A stretch of DNA of 64,000 nucleotides from the NCBI GenBank assembly GCA_020747015.1, contig JAGTJM010000018.1, positions 372,001 to 436,000 on the forward strand, given 5' to 3'. Position 1 is the first letter of the stretch. Each line of letters begins with the position of its first letter. Both the position numbers and the translations under genes were made by a program. The notes under the pieces were generated by a model. The model had not been told where the DNA came from, did no database searches, and saw only the letters and a program-made list of their open reading frames with translations. This document shows positions 44,679 to 56,148 of the stretch, piece by piece. The DNA is from Pyrenochaeta sp. MPI-SDFR-AT-0127 (lineage: Eukaryota > Ascomycota > Dothideomycetes > Pleosporales > Cucurbitariaceae).

Positions 44679-46507
44679 ATGGGGAAACCCCGCGTAGGTC
44701 CACAATATTTTGGCGACTCAAGAAGCAACTGCTAATAGGAGCGTAGATGATTATACTGATTCGCCATGCCCAGTCTGAGGGAAACAAGAACCGCGATATT
44801 CACCAGTTCATCCCTGATCACAGAGTCAAACTTACCCAGCATGGCTGGACCCAGGTACGCACCATCTCGATGGAGACTCGCAAGGCACCTTGACTGATTG
44901 ACCGTGTTTCGTAGGCGGAGGAAGCAGGACGTCAGCTCCGCTCCCTGCTGAAACCCGACGACACGCTCCAGTTCTTCACTTCGCCCTACCGTCGAACCCG
45001 CGAAACCACTGAGGGCATCCTGCGCACACTGACCTCGGACGATCCAACTCCATCACCCTTCCCACGCAACAAGATAACTGTATTCGAGGAGCCGCGGCTA
45101 CGAGAGCAAGACTTTGGCAACTTCCAGCCATGCTCGGCAGAAATGGAACGCATGTGGCAGGAGCGCGCAGACTATGGCCACTTCTTCTACCGCATTCCTG
45201 ACGGCGAGAGTGCTGCAGACGCATACGACCGAGTCAGTGGTTTCAACGAGAGTTTGTGGAGATCCTTTGGCGATGACAACTTCCCGAGTGTATGCGTGCT
45301 GGTTACGCATGGGCTAATGTCAAGAGTCTTTCTTATGAAGTGGTGAGTGCACTGCCAATTCATAGTCTATACACCTGCTGAACTAATACTAAAAAGGTAT
45401 CATTGGTCTGTCGAGTACTTTGAGGACCTTCGCAACGTCAATCACTGTGAGTTCATCATCATGAAGCGAAGCGAGAATAGCGGCCGATACATTCTTGAAA
45501 ACGAACTACGAACCTGGTCTGAACTCAAACGACGAGCGGCCAAGGATGGAACATCAGGACCTCCAACAACATCGAGCAGACCCACACCTCTCAGTGGTGC
45601 AGGGCAGGTAGGACTCACTTCGTCCCCAACAATACCTACACGCCGTTGGGGAGGTTGTGTGAACGGCTGCAACCACGATAAGATGAACTGGCCTCGTAGG
45701 CCGATGCGGAAGAATACCTTAGAATATGCAGGAAGCCAGTCACAACAACTTCCGCCACCGGCGAAGAACCCTCTGGGCCCACTAGGCGATGAGGAAGAAG
45801 ACCATCCAATCGCGGCACAAGAAGCTGACCATGCGCCGATCATGACTGAACCGTCACCAGCGAAGCTGTCACTTTCACGCAAGCAGAGCACCAAGACTGC
45901 ATTTGCACCAGCCGTAACACCGACACCAGCATCACCCAATGATGCTTCAAACGACTCATCGAGTAATGAAGATGCTGAGGCAGCTTCATCAATACGGGCA
46001 TCACATCAACACCCCCAGCCTCGGACAGCGGCCATACTCCGCCACTTGCAACCTCCAGAGAGGACACCTGGTGAGGGGTTCTCTGATGACTCGGATTACT
46101 TCCCTGGCATGCAGCACATCCACGCACACCCCAGCAATGGGCATCGCAAGCTGCTGCGAGCAAGTTCAAAGCAACGTCAGGAGTCCAAGGAGCGCAAACT
46201 TGCGCGCAGGCAGACAGAGCAGAGTTGGAAAGAAGAGAGTGGCATGGGTACAGGGGCCAAGACTGACAGATTGGGTGATGGTGAAGTGACAAGTGATGAG
46301 GCCACGGGGAAACGCGAGATTGCCAACGGAACTGAGAAAGAGGAACCGATATTAAGAGAAGCTCTAAAGGGCGATATGATTGTTCAGACGACCGACGCTG
46401 AGAGGGAACGACATGACGAGAAAACGGACGGCGTGGGGAAGATAAGTGAGGCGGAGGTTGAGAAGTTGCAGGAAGCAGAGAGGAAAGGGTTTGGTGAAGT
46501 GTACTAG
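44679..46507 (+). CDS. histidine phosphatase (phosphoglycerate mutase-like) with long disordered tail
   Basis: Four exons: 44679-44693, 44747-44854, 44915-45342, 45397-46507; 553 aa. The catalytic half (about 1-235) has the RHG core IRHAQSEGN (phosphate-accepting His) at the start of exon 2, FFTSPYRRTRET (Arg pocket), REQDFGNFQ, and the second catalytic His in LVTHGLMSR. It ends with WSVEYFEDLRNVNHCEFIIM. This matches the fungal DET1-like broad-range phosphatase branch. The remaining ~310 residues are a Pro/Ser/Lys-rich disordered tail with basic clusters and a Glu-rich charged end, which is unusual for the catalytic family. Intracellular; substrate unknown. Its 3' end is only 53 bp from the convergent C69 peptidase gene. 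Confidence 0.92.
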
Positions 46508-46560
46508 CTAAATAGAAGTCATAAACATAGTTACTAGAAGTAGTAGAGTTCTACTTCAAT

Positions 46561-48120
46561 CTACTGCTGTCTTTGGAACCTCTTTGAGAGCCTCTGCTGG
46601 TCAGCCGGTCTATCTGGATCCCAGCCCACAAGGCAATTCACGGTTTCTGCTCCAAGCCCGGGATCATTGATTTGTGCACCAGTGGGCGTGCGAAACTGGC
46701 CTGTCAACTTAATGTACGCATCGAGTGCGTCGACCATTGTCCTTCCGAGCGTCAACGCCTTCTCCGCCCTCGCATGCGCATAGAACGTCAATAGCTCCAC
46801 AGCGTCCTCCCCTTGACTGTTGTCTAGGAGGGTTTTTGCACTGCGCTCCACCCACTCCAAATCGGCAAACGAGGTGTTCTCAAATCCATGCAGCATATTC
46901 TGCACAATAGGCAGGAACGTCTCTGGGTCCGAGCATGTGTAATACAAAACTTGCTTGAAGATGCGTCCGGCAAAGTACGAAGCTTCCTGGTGCTGGAAAT
47001 CCGGATCTAGAAATGTCGATGCTGCGTCTTTGGTCAGGTAGCGGTGCTGTCCATACTCTGGCGGTACGCTGTTCACGCCTAGCCACCATGGGTTGAATGG
47101 AGCTGTCACGGAACTGGTAGGCGCATTCCATATGCGTAGCAGGTCTGGATGCGTGGCTGCATGCAATGAAACGACTTGACCGTAGCCTGCCTCGTCGTCG
47201 GAGATGCGATAATCGCGGACACGCTCGATGAGGTCTTTCTCACTGACGGGGGCCATCGACCGTGTTGCGTTTTCGAGAGCAGCCTGGGACATGTACTTGA
47301 AGCCTCCGTTTCTAGCTGTGTAGTTCTTGCCTTGAACACCATAGGCGTTGAAGATGTTGAAGGGTGCGGTGCCATTTGGGTTCCACCAGCCCTGTTCGAC
47401 AGCGAAGGAAACGATGTTTGGAGAACCCAAATAGTCTGAGTTATTTGCAAACGATGCTGGGAAGTCCTCGATGTAACCTGGATACAAAACACGCACATCT
47501 TGATCTCCGAGACGCTCGGCAGCCCACAGCTTTTGGCCTCCCGACATCTCCCATACTACCCATCCCTCGTGTGCATCGGCAATGAGGTGTGAGTTTCCTC
47601 CATAATCCGCGTACCCATATTCTTCAATCATTTGCCCAATGAGCTCGACTCCCTCGCGCGCCGTACTTGCTCTCTCGAGCACCACACGCGCTAGATCGGA
47701 ATACTGCAGGCCTGTCTGCGGATTGGGCGTCATGGCAATCAAATCGTCTCTATTCTGCGCCCAGACATCTCGAACAGCAACTCCTTTCTCATTCACGCCG
47801 CCGTTTGTCAAGGGCGCCGGAAAGCCTTCAAAGTCGGAATACTCCATGGAAAGGTACCGGAACGTGTGGGGCGCTTGAGAGATGTTTAGAAGTTGGCCTG
47901 GCATGGAGGCGTCTTCCGTCACCCCGACAGTATTTGTTGCATTCGCAGGATGGTCTTTGGCTGGGAAGATCTGAAGCCAATGCGATGAAACTTCCTCTCC
48001 TGTGCCGCCAACCATGACGCTCCCATCTTGGGTGAGGCCTTTGCCGACATAGAATGCGTAGCTAGCCGCGACAGTATCTGAGAAGCATAACAATGCTGTT
48101 GCGAAGACTGAAAAAGGCAT
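46561..48120 (-). CDS. secreted C69 (PepD/secernin-type) dipeptidase
   Basis: 519 aa, single exon. Residues 1-19 (MPFSVFATALLCFSDTVAA) are a signal peptide. The mature N terminus would be SYAFYVGKGLTQDGS. Family features follow: GGTGEEVSSHWLQIFPAKDH, TFRYLSMEYSDFEGFPAPLTNGGVNEKGVAV, LARVVLERASTAREGVELI and the YGGNSHLIADAHEGWVVWEM block. C69 enzymes are N-terminal-nucleophile hydrolases that cleave dipeptides; the usual nucleophile is an N-terminal Cys after processing. Here that position appears to be Ser20, exposed directly by predicted signal-peptidase cleavage. Several NxT/S sites fit secretion. It is divergent from the S58 aminopeptidase across 801 bp, so the two may act on the same peptide pool. 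Confidence 0.9.
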   Translation of the reverse strand: MPFSVFATALLCFSDTVAASYAFYVGKGLTQDGSVMVGGTGEEVSSHWLQIFPAKDHPANATNTVGVTEDASMPGQLLNISQAPHTFRYLSMEYSDFEGFPAPLTNGGVNEKGVAVRDVWAQNRDDLIAMTPNPQTGLQYSDLARVVLERASTAREGVELIGQMIEEYGYADYGGNSHLIADAHEGWVVWEMSGGQKLWAAERLGDQDVRVLYPGYIEDFPASFANNSDYLGSPNIVSFAVEQGWWNPNGTAPFNIFNAYGVQGKNYTARNGGFKYMSQAALENATRSMAPVSEKDLIERVRDYRISDDEAGYGQVVSLHAATHPDLLRIWNAPTSSVTAPFNPWWLGVNSVPPEYGQHRYLTKDAASTFLDPDFQHQEASYFAGRIFKQVLYYTCSDPETFLPIVQNMLHGFENTSFADLEWVERSAKTLLDNSQGEDAVELLTFYAHARAEKALTLGRTMVDALDAYIKLTGQFRTPTGAQINDPGLGAETVNCLVGWDPDRPADQQRLSKRFQRQQ

Positions 48121-48921
48121 TGTCCCGCGATGGCTTGTTCAATGGGCGCGTTCAGATTTCAAAAGACCTCTAGTACAAATCTTAGCCCCCAGCAAAAGTG
48201 GGGTTGCCAGAATGCTGCTCTTCTCCAGTATTGCGGCGCATTGTCGGCATCGTTGAAAGACAAGAAATCTTGAAATTGTCGAGATGCGCTTACGATGCAG
48301 GAACCGCGTTGGCTACCTCTTGGCATCTGACGCGGGATGGCATGGAGGGCCATGTAAATGCACAGTCAAGATTAGTTTTACCCTTAGACAACCTTGGTTC
48401 TGGTAAGTTCAGATCGGTACCCATCGCGAAGAGTCGACTACTTGTGGCATAGTGTCAACCAGCATAGGCCTGTTGAAGCTTGGGAGAAGAGTCCGACCAA
48501 CGGGCAAGGAAATTGGTAAGCGCTAGCCTGAACCATCGGAGCGGGGATACTTGCTCCACTACTCTGACTCCTCCTTGCGTATGCGCATCATACTGTCCAC
48601 AATCACGGCCGTCTTTGGTGCCGTGTATATTCAATTGAGTAGTTATGACTCCTAATAGCTGATGATTCATTTTCACCTTCCTGATAGAACAGCTAATAGG
48701 CACGGGGACGCATGATATTTTTTGTTGAATGAGGTATAACTGTGATGATTGTGCAAATAGGCGTAGCGGTGGTAGAGCTGCTAGCAGAAAATTCACATCT
48801 GGTGTATGAGGCCACACAGCGAATGATAAGTACATGAGACCAACCGATCTCATTGAGGCATCCCGCATCTTCTCATTCTCTCGTTGTCAAGCCTTATATT
48901 AATCGTCGATCACAACTTAAT
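48121..48921. promoter_or_regulatory. divergent region between C69 and S58 peptidase genes
   Basis: 801 bp between start codons. No TATA box close to either start is convincing and no coding frame is recognised. Shared control is possible but not shown. Confidence 0.4.
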
Positions 48922-50148
48922 ATGTCCGCTACTCAATCCCCGCCAACGATGCCTCGTCAGCGCATTCGCGATGTTCTTCCTACAGTTCACCTAGGGCGCT
49001 ATAGCCCAGGGCCGAAGAATAGCATAACAGATATTCCGGGTGTCCTTGTATCAACACAATCAATCCACGAATCAGAAAAGTATCCCAATGCTGCACCAAA
49101 GTCAATCAATACGGGTGTAACTACCATTCTCCCGCGAAAAGACATGTTTGGAAAATCTTCTTTTGCGGGCATATTCCGCTTCAATGGCTCCGGTGAAATG
49201 ACAGGGTCTCATTGGATCGAGGAGACTGGCCTTTTGTGTGGGCCTGTCATCATCACAGGGAGTTTTGGCGTCGGCTCAGCTTACAACGGCGTCTATGAGT
49301 ACGGCATCCGGGAGCACTCGGATCCCGAGGGAAAAGTGGACTGGTTCCTCACGCCTGTAATAGCGGAGACATATGATGGATTTCTGCACGACGTTACAAA
49401 GTTTGCTGTAACGCCTCAGCACATTGCCAATGGCATTGAAATGGCGAGCAGTGATGCTGTTCAAGAGGGAAATACGGGTGGAGGGACGGGCATGATCTGT
49501 CACTGGTTCAAAGGAGGCACTGGATCCAGTAGCCGTGTGATTCCTGGAGCGGGCGGCAAAACGTACACAGTCGGCGCCCTTGTGCAAGCCAACTACGGCA
49601 AAATGTGGGACTTTAGAATCGCTGGCGCACCAATTGGTCGCATCATCTACGAACAGCAGGAGCGTGACTTCCAAGCCAATCCTAGCGATCCTGAGCTCCT
49701 TTCGCAGTCCAAAATGCTCTTCAAGGTTGCTGAGGCCAAAGACAAGAAGGACGGCAGTATCATTGTGATACTAGCTACTGATGCACCACTGCACCCAACC
49801 CAACTACAGCGAGTGGCTAAGCGCGCAACGGTCGGACTGTCACGCGTGGGCGGATTTGGTACCAACCCTTCTGGCGATATTTTCCTAGCGTTTTCGACCG
49901 GAAACGAGCTCGAAAACCATACCATAGTATCGGGAGGTGAAGAGTTAGATCCATGGACAGCTAAGACCCTCAATATAAAGATGATTGACGACCAAACGAT
50001 TAATGCACTCTTCGAGGCGGCAGCAGATGTGGTGGAGGAGTCAATCTACAACGCTGTGTTCATGGCGCAGACTATGCATGGGAATGGGAATCAGATTGAT
50101 GCGCTGGATTTGGACAAGGTAAAGCACTTGATGCAAAAGTATCTGTAA
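48922..50148 (+). CDS. S58-family aminopeptidase (DmpA/BapA type)
   Basis: 408 aa from ATG 48922; the frame continues upstream to 48853 but MSATQSPPTMPRQRIRDVLP is the natural start of the family. The P1/DmpA fold is seen in LGRYSPGPKNSITDIPGVLV near the N terminus, GVTTILPR, the SHWIEETGLLCGPVIIT strand, and the autoprocessing segment GNTGGGTGMICHWFKGGTG followed by SSSR. By analogy with DmpA, self-cleavage between Gly201 and Ser202 would create alpha and beta chains with the new N-terminal Ser as nucleophile. GALVQANYG and the C-terminal SIYNAVFMAQTMHGN are also typical. These enzymes release N-terminal D- or beta-amino acids or act as D-esterases. No signal peptide, so probably cytosolic. 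No intron. Confidence 0.93.
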   Translation: MSATQSPPTMPRQRIRDVLPTVHLGRYSPGPKNSITDIPGVLVSTQSIHESEKYPNAAPKSINTGVTTILPRKDMFGKSSFAGIFRFNGSGEMTGSHWIEETGLLCGPVIITGSFGVGSAYNGVYEYGIREHSDPEGKVDWFLTPVIAETYDGFLHDVTKFAVTPQHIANGIEMASSDAVQEGNTGGGTGMICHWFKGGTGSSSRVIPGAGGKTYTVGALVQANYGKMWDFRIAGAPIGRIIYEQQERDFQANPSDPELLSQSKMLFKVAEAKDKKDGSIIVILATDAPLHPTQLQRVAKRATVGLSRVGGFGTNPSGDIFLAFSTGNELENHTIVSGGEELDPWTAKTLNIKMIDDQTINALFEAAADVVEESIYNAVFMAQTMHGNGNQIDALDLDKVKHLMQKYL

Positions 50149-51200
50149 GGTGGGGTTACTGATTAGTGAGTTTGGCATAGCTGGACTAGTAAAGATGGAT
50201 CCACAATATCTTCGTGCTTCTCGGTGTCCGTTCTGAGTCAATTGCTGTGAATCTCTCGCAGCAGTGTTGGTAGTGTTTGGCCTCATGTTAATATTCATCT
50301 GTACAAGTCATGACTTTGGACACAAAGCGGTACCTGTACAAAACACGCACCCATACGCACAGTAACGTATGGAATAAGGTCAATGGCACGAGGGAACGCG
50401 GGTGAGACTCGATCCTTGCAGCGTAGGGGTGAAGAGAATCTTGCGGTGAGAGGTGTGGAGAGTCAGAGCCGTATGTAAGCTGAATCCTAGGGAACAAGGG
50501 TTGGGTAAGGTCATTGTAACGTCAAAGACAATGCAAGTGTGTATGACCACGCGGCTAGGAATGGCATTTTGCACTGGGGAACGCCACTAATGAAGCGATC
50601 ACTCGAATCAAGCTTCCGGCTTTGCACCCATCAACCGCGCAACTGAGCAAACAAGCTCCGACTTGCCGTATTCAAGCTTCGCCAAAGTTGCTGCCTGAAG
50701 GTCCTTCCGTGTCCGACTTGCCGATCGTCCGATTTCCCCTTTGCGTAATCATTATCGTCCTCAGCGTTTTGTGTATGCCGCATCCAGACAGTCGTGCAAT
50801 GGATGGAGCACGTTTTTGTCTTAATAAGGAGGCAAATGTGGTTGGTGGTTTTAATGAAGTCCATCGGTGGATGCTGGCTTCCGAGGTTCCGAGTCTTGAC
50901 CCTTGGCGTGCCTTGCCGACCGCCCAAATATGCACTCTCGGATCCTTCGTATTTCGCCTCAATCCCGTGTCCGCAGCGTACCTTCGCATACGCCGCCCCA
51001 AGCCCCGATTGCACCGATCGCAACTCTAGGCAGACACCAAACGACGCGTTATTGTCGTCTTTGATATTTGGACGGCTCTGAGCCCCCAGCATGTTGCAGT
51101 CTCTGCATCTTCGTTTCACTATTATTCCAGGACGCAAACTTCGCGTTCGCACTCGGTTCCCCTTAGGCAGCATTTGACTACGAACAGTTCCTCTCATTCC

Positions 51201-51221
51201 GGCGTGCTGCTGCAACACGCC
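51201..51221. repeat. promoter motif copy 1, hairpin-like
   Basis: ggcgtgctgctgcaacacgcc: 6-bp inverted arms (ggcgtg/cacgcc). The first 16 bases match copy 2 at 51531-51546 in 15 of 16 positions. Confidence 0.6.
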
Positions 51222-51530
51222 ACTTTATTCTGTCCCCACTCTGATTTCCGCCCTTGAGTGTATCGACTTTGTTCAACAATCCCTTTCTGCGACATCAAAG
51301 ACGTCGCCCGTATTCCCGTATTCTCTAATAGTACGGACGAAAAAGGGCCGTCTCACCCTTATAAGGGCGCGCGTCAAACGCTTTGCGGTAGAGTCTCGCG
51401 AACCGAGAAAGCTTGTTCAGGCGCCCTATCCCCTTTCGGTCTAGACTGCGAGCGGCTTCCTTCATCCGATAAAGACCAGACCTGCTCCTCCGGTCGGTGG
51501 CGCCGACGCAAGACTTCTCCAAGAATCCCA

Positions 51531-51546
51531 GGCGTGTTGCTGCAAC
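51531..51546. repeat. promoter motif copy 2
   Basis: ggcgtgttgctgcaac, containing the perfect inverted repeat gttgc-t-gcaac; about 80 bp before the ABC transporter ATG. Possible transcription-factor site. Confidence 0.55.
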
Positions 51547-51628
51547 TTCACACTACGACTTTTTGACCGGCGTAGGCAACCCAGTGTCGAACTCCCCGGG
51601 ACGACAAGACATGCTACGCAGCTGAACA

Positions 51629-54600
51629 ATGGAAAGCAAGCCTTCAGCAACCTCGTCCGGCGTGGCGATCGATGAGAAACATGGAGTGTCAAACGACGAG
51701 GTCAAGCCACCTATGGCTGGCCTCAATGATCAAGAGAAGGAAATCATCGAACGTCAAGTCACGGCACCCACTCTGACCGTTGGATACTTTTCCTTGTTCC
51801 GCTATGCAAGTCGGAAAGATACCGCCATCATGGTCTTGGCGACCATCGCGTCAATTGCAGCAGGTGCTGTTATGCCCCTGATGACAGTAAGTAGCCTCTC
51901 ACGTGTATCGCGTCTTTGCAAGCCCGTTTCTATATGATGGGTTTGTTTGTGTTCTCATCAGAAAATCCCATCACATTCAGACAAGATTTCGCATGTACTC
52001 CTGCCGCTAAAGTCATTGTCGGCCAGGGCTGTTATTCTACATTTTCGTCCAGGATCACGAGCTAACCAGATATAGCTTGTATACGGCAACTTTGCGGGTA
52101 GTTTCACCAGTTTTTCTGTCGATGCAGTCGCTATTCAGCATTTCAAGGACCAAATCAACACCTTCACTTTATACTTCGTATATCTTGGTATGTGTTGCTC
52201 TCGCTATGATCATCACATTTCTTAACAATGGCACAGGTATTGGATCATTTGTGACTTCATACATTAGTATCGTTGGCTTCTCGTACACTGGCGAGCGGAT
52301 AACAAAGCAGATCCGAGAGCTCTATCTACGTGCCATCTTTAGACAAAACATCGCGTTCTTCGACTTTTTAGGTTCAGGAGAGATCACCACTCGTATCAGT
52401 TCAGATATGAACCTCGTTCAAGATGGTATTGGTCAGAAAATTGGTCTCTTCATCACGGGAGTGTCAATGTTCGTATCGGCTATCATCGTAGGTTTTATCA
52501 GGTCATGGAAGCTCTCTCTGATCATGCTCTCGGCCACAGTCGCGCTCATTCTTATGATGGGTGTGAATGGTACCTTCATGAAGAAAGCCCAGACTCTTTC
52601 CATTGACGAATACGCCACAGCTGCTTCTCTGGCAGAAGAGGTCCTGTCTTCAGCACGCAATGTCGCTGCATATGGAACCCAGAAGCGACTTCAGGAGAAG
52701 TATAAAGTATTTGTAGATCGAGCGTCGAAATTGGATTTCACCGCTAAGTTCTGGCTATCAATGATGATTGCTGGCATGATGGTAAGCGCCTATGAATTGT
52801 ATGTGAGCCATATACTGACTTCGTACAGGGTGTAATGAATCTCCAGTACGCATTGGCATTTTGGCAGGGCAATCGGTTCCTACATAGCGGAGAGCTTGGT
52901 GTTGCAAATATCCTGACTGTCGTCATGGCGCTCATGATTGCCGGAATCTCAATCGGACAGAATCTCCCTCATCTCCAGGCCTTCGGCGGTGCGACTGCAG
53001 CCGCTACAAAGGTCTTCAACACTATCGAACGCAAATCTCCAATTGACCCAGAGACTGATGACGGCGAGATTCCCCAGAACTTCGTTGGAAATATCGAGTT
53101 TAAGAATATTAGGCACATCTATCCATCTCGGCCTGATACTACAGTTCTAACAGACTTTAATCTTCAAGTTCCATCAGGTAAGATGATCGCACTTGTTGGG
53201 GCTAGTGGAAGTGGGAAGAGTACAATCGTCGGGCTGCTAGAGCGGTTCTACCTACCAATGGAGGGCCAAGTTTTCTTGGATGGAAATGATATCAGCACAT
53301 TAAATCTTAGGTGGCTGAGGCAGCACATGGCTGTTGTTAGCCAGGAGCCAATCTTATTCAGCACCACAATATATGAGAGCATCGCACATGGGTTGGTTAA
53401 TACAGAATATGCGAACGCAACGGACGAAAAGAAGATGGAGCTTATTGAGAAGGCCGCAAGGACCGCCAACGCCCACGATTTCATTTCCGAGCTTCCAGAA
53501 AAATATCTCACCAAGGTTGGTGAACGAGGCAATCTCCTCTCCGGAGGGCAAAAGCAGCGCATCGCTATTGCCCGTGCCGTCGTATCAGACCCGAAGATCC
53601 TTCTACTAGATGAAGCCACCGCAGCTCTCGACACAAAGTCTGAAAGTCTTGTGCAAGACGCCCTCGACCGTGCTTCGCAAGGACGAACTACCATCGTCAT
53701 CGCTCATCGACTCTCTACCATCAAGAAAGCTGACAACATTGTGGTTATGGCTAAGGGTCAAATTGTGGAGCAAGGTACACATGATGAGCTCATCAAATCA
53801 GATGGCGTCTATGCAAGCCTTGTTCAGGCACAGGAGCTGACATCAAAGATCAAACCCAACTCGAGATTGTCGGTTCTGGATGACACAGAGCAGGAAGGAA
53901 GCATTGGAGTGGAAGAAGAAAAGCTTGCGTTGGTCCGCACCGCGACCTCAGCTCCATCCGAGTTTCACTCGAAAAAGAATGACAAAAACCAAGAGTACGG
54001 CACCTGGGAGCTCATCAAGTTCAGTTGGGAAATGAACGCTGGTGAGCACACGACTATGACCATTGGATTGGTCTTCAGTTTTCTCGCTGGATGCAACCCT
54101 GCGATTCAGGCTATCTTCCTGGGTAATTCTATCAACTCGCTTCTCTCGCCTGGCACGTCGCTTGGCGCACATGGAATTGGCTTTTGGTGCTGGATGTTCT
54201 TCATGCTAGGTGCCGTGATCTGGGTGTTTTTCTATGCTCAAGGCATGACGCTTTCTAAAGGATCTGCTCGCCTTATTGGCAACGTTCGAACGCGCGCATT
54301 CGGAGCCATGCTTCGACAAGATATGGAGTTCTTCGATGGTGACACCGTCACGTCAGGAGCTCTCGCAAACTTTCTCTCCTCCGAGGCAAACCGTCTTGCC
54401 GGTCTCAGTGGCTCAACCCTCGGTACGATTGTCAGCTCTGCTGCTTCCATCTTTGTTGCCATCATTGTCGGCTGTGCTTTTGGCTGGAAGCTTGCCCTTG
54501 TCTGTTCCTCCACCATCCCTCTCATGTTGGCTTGTGGCTACTTCCGTTTCTACGCCTTGATTCGCATGGAAAAGCGCACCAAAGAGACCTCTGATGCCGC

Positions 54601-55804
54601 GTCCTTCGCCTGCGAAGCAGCCTCATCGATCCGCACCGTTGCATCGCTTTCGCTTGAGAAACATCTGCTCTCCGAATATCACGTAAAGCTTGGCCACCAA
54701 GCAAAAGGCAACCTTAAGTTTACACATGTGTCGGCAGCTTTGTTCGCTACGTCGCAAGGCCTATCGATGTTTATCTTCGCCCTAGTATTCTGGTATGGTG
54801 GTCGCCTAATGATGAATCGGGAGTATACAGTCCTGCAATTCTTTGTTGTTTACTCTGCTATTATCAACGGTGCTCAGTCAGCTGGCGCCATCTTTTCTTT
54901 CGCTCCAGACATGGGCGAGGCACGCGACGCTGCCAAGTTACTCAAGTCCTTCCTCAACCGCATTCCCAAGATCGATCATTGGTCGCCTGAGGGTAAAAAG
55001 ATCGACACCCTGGTCGGCAAAGTCGAGCTCCAAAGTGTCCGATTCACATATCCTGGGCGCCCAGATCATCGTGTCTTGCGTGGCATCAGCCTTGCTGCTG
55101 AGCCAGGCCAATTTATCGCCCTCGTTGGCGCCAGCGGCAGTGGCAAGTCGACAGTCATGCAGCTTCTCGAGCGATTTTACGATCCCACATCAGGTTCCGT
55201 TCTTGTCGACGATATCGAGCTTCAAGATTACAACCTCCAAGATTATCGCGCACAATTAGCGATCGTGAGCCAAGAGACGACGCTGTACACGGGCACGATA
55301 CGTGAGAATATCTTGGCGGACAAGGATGATGTTGATGATGAGGTGGTTATACAGGCTTGCAAGGACGCGAACATCTGGGAGTTCATTGTAAGTACCGCAT
55401 TTTGAGAACAAAGGATTGAAACTGACTGGTTGTAGACATCATTGCCAGATGGGTTCAATACCCTTGTCGGTGCCAAGGGAGCTCTCCTCTCTGGTGGTCA
55501 GCGGCAGCGAATAGCTATCGCTCGTGCCCTGCTTCGCGATCCCAAAGTTCTCCTCCTCGACGAAGCCACATCCGCTCTCGATTCCACATCCGAGCGTGTC
55601 GTGCAAGCCGCACTAGACTCAGCTTCTAAGGGCCGCACTACTATCGCCATCGCACATCGCCTCAGTACGATCCAACATGCTGACATTATTTACGTCTTTG
55701 ACCAAGGCAAGATTGTAGAGAAGGGAAGGCATGAAGACCTCGTTGCGAAGAAGGGTGTTTATTGGGAACTCGCACGTCTTCAACAGATGGGTGCACCACA
55801 ATAA
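51629..55804 (+). CDS. full-length ABCB/MDR-type (P-glycoprotein) ABC transporter
   Basis: Five exons: 51629-51886, 52076-52187, 52237-52781, 52829-55387, 55436-55804; 1,280 aa, the normal full-transporter size. Order is TMD1-NBD1-TMD2-NBD2. NBD1 has Walker A GASGSGKST (about residue 428), signature LSGGQKQRIAIARA (about 543) and Walker B ILLLDEATAALD. NBD2 has Walker A GASGSGKST (about 1070), signature LSGGQRQRIAIARA and VLLLDEATSALD; intron 4 splits NBD2 before its signature. All catalytic motifs look intact, so both ATP sites should work. Six helices per TMD are plausible from the hydrophobic stretches. Such proteins export drugs, toxins, lipids or peptides at the plasma membrane; the substrate cannot be told. 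The N-terminal ~50 residues are polar and cytoplasmic. The nearest neighbours are not biosynthetic genes. Confidence 0.96.
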
Positions 55805-56148
55805 TCATGATTGTAATCTTTCTTGTTATATTTTTTTATAGAACTTCACACATGTGCACAGGGCTGCAATACATCACCTCATATTTATCGGTGGTAGCGT
55901 AAATATTTAAAAGCACAAGATCATGTGCGTATTTTTCATCCTCACGATTTATTCATCTCTTGCCCCACGCAAACAGTCATGCCTGCATGAGTTTCAAAAG
56001 AAAGTACACACAATCATTTGTCGTGTTAGTTAGTCTTGCTAGATATCTTACTCTATGTAAGCCATGGCCAGGCGAAGATTTACGAAACTGGACAAGAGCA
56101 AAACAATTCAACTGTTAAAGATTGGCAAGCTGTTCTTGTCTCACAAAC
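55805..56148. other. convergent 3' region
   Basis: 344 bp between the stop codons of the ABC transporter and the PNPOx-like gene. AT-rich with a T-rich tract after 55820 that probably includes the poly(A) signals. No gene. Confidence 0.5.

Larger units (their letters stand above)
50149..51628. other. 1.5-kb upstream region of the ABC transporter
   Basis: No credible gene; a 195-codon minus frame (50631-51218) lies here but resembles nothing and covers promoter-like DNA. The last 400 bases are C/T-rich and hold two copies of a GGCGTGyTGCTGCAAC motif. Confidence 0.5.

Noticed and set aside
50631..51218. 195-codon minus-strand frame upstream of the ABC transporter
   Set aside because: Starts at a non-ATG or weak site, lies in promoter-like DNA and resembles no family.
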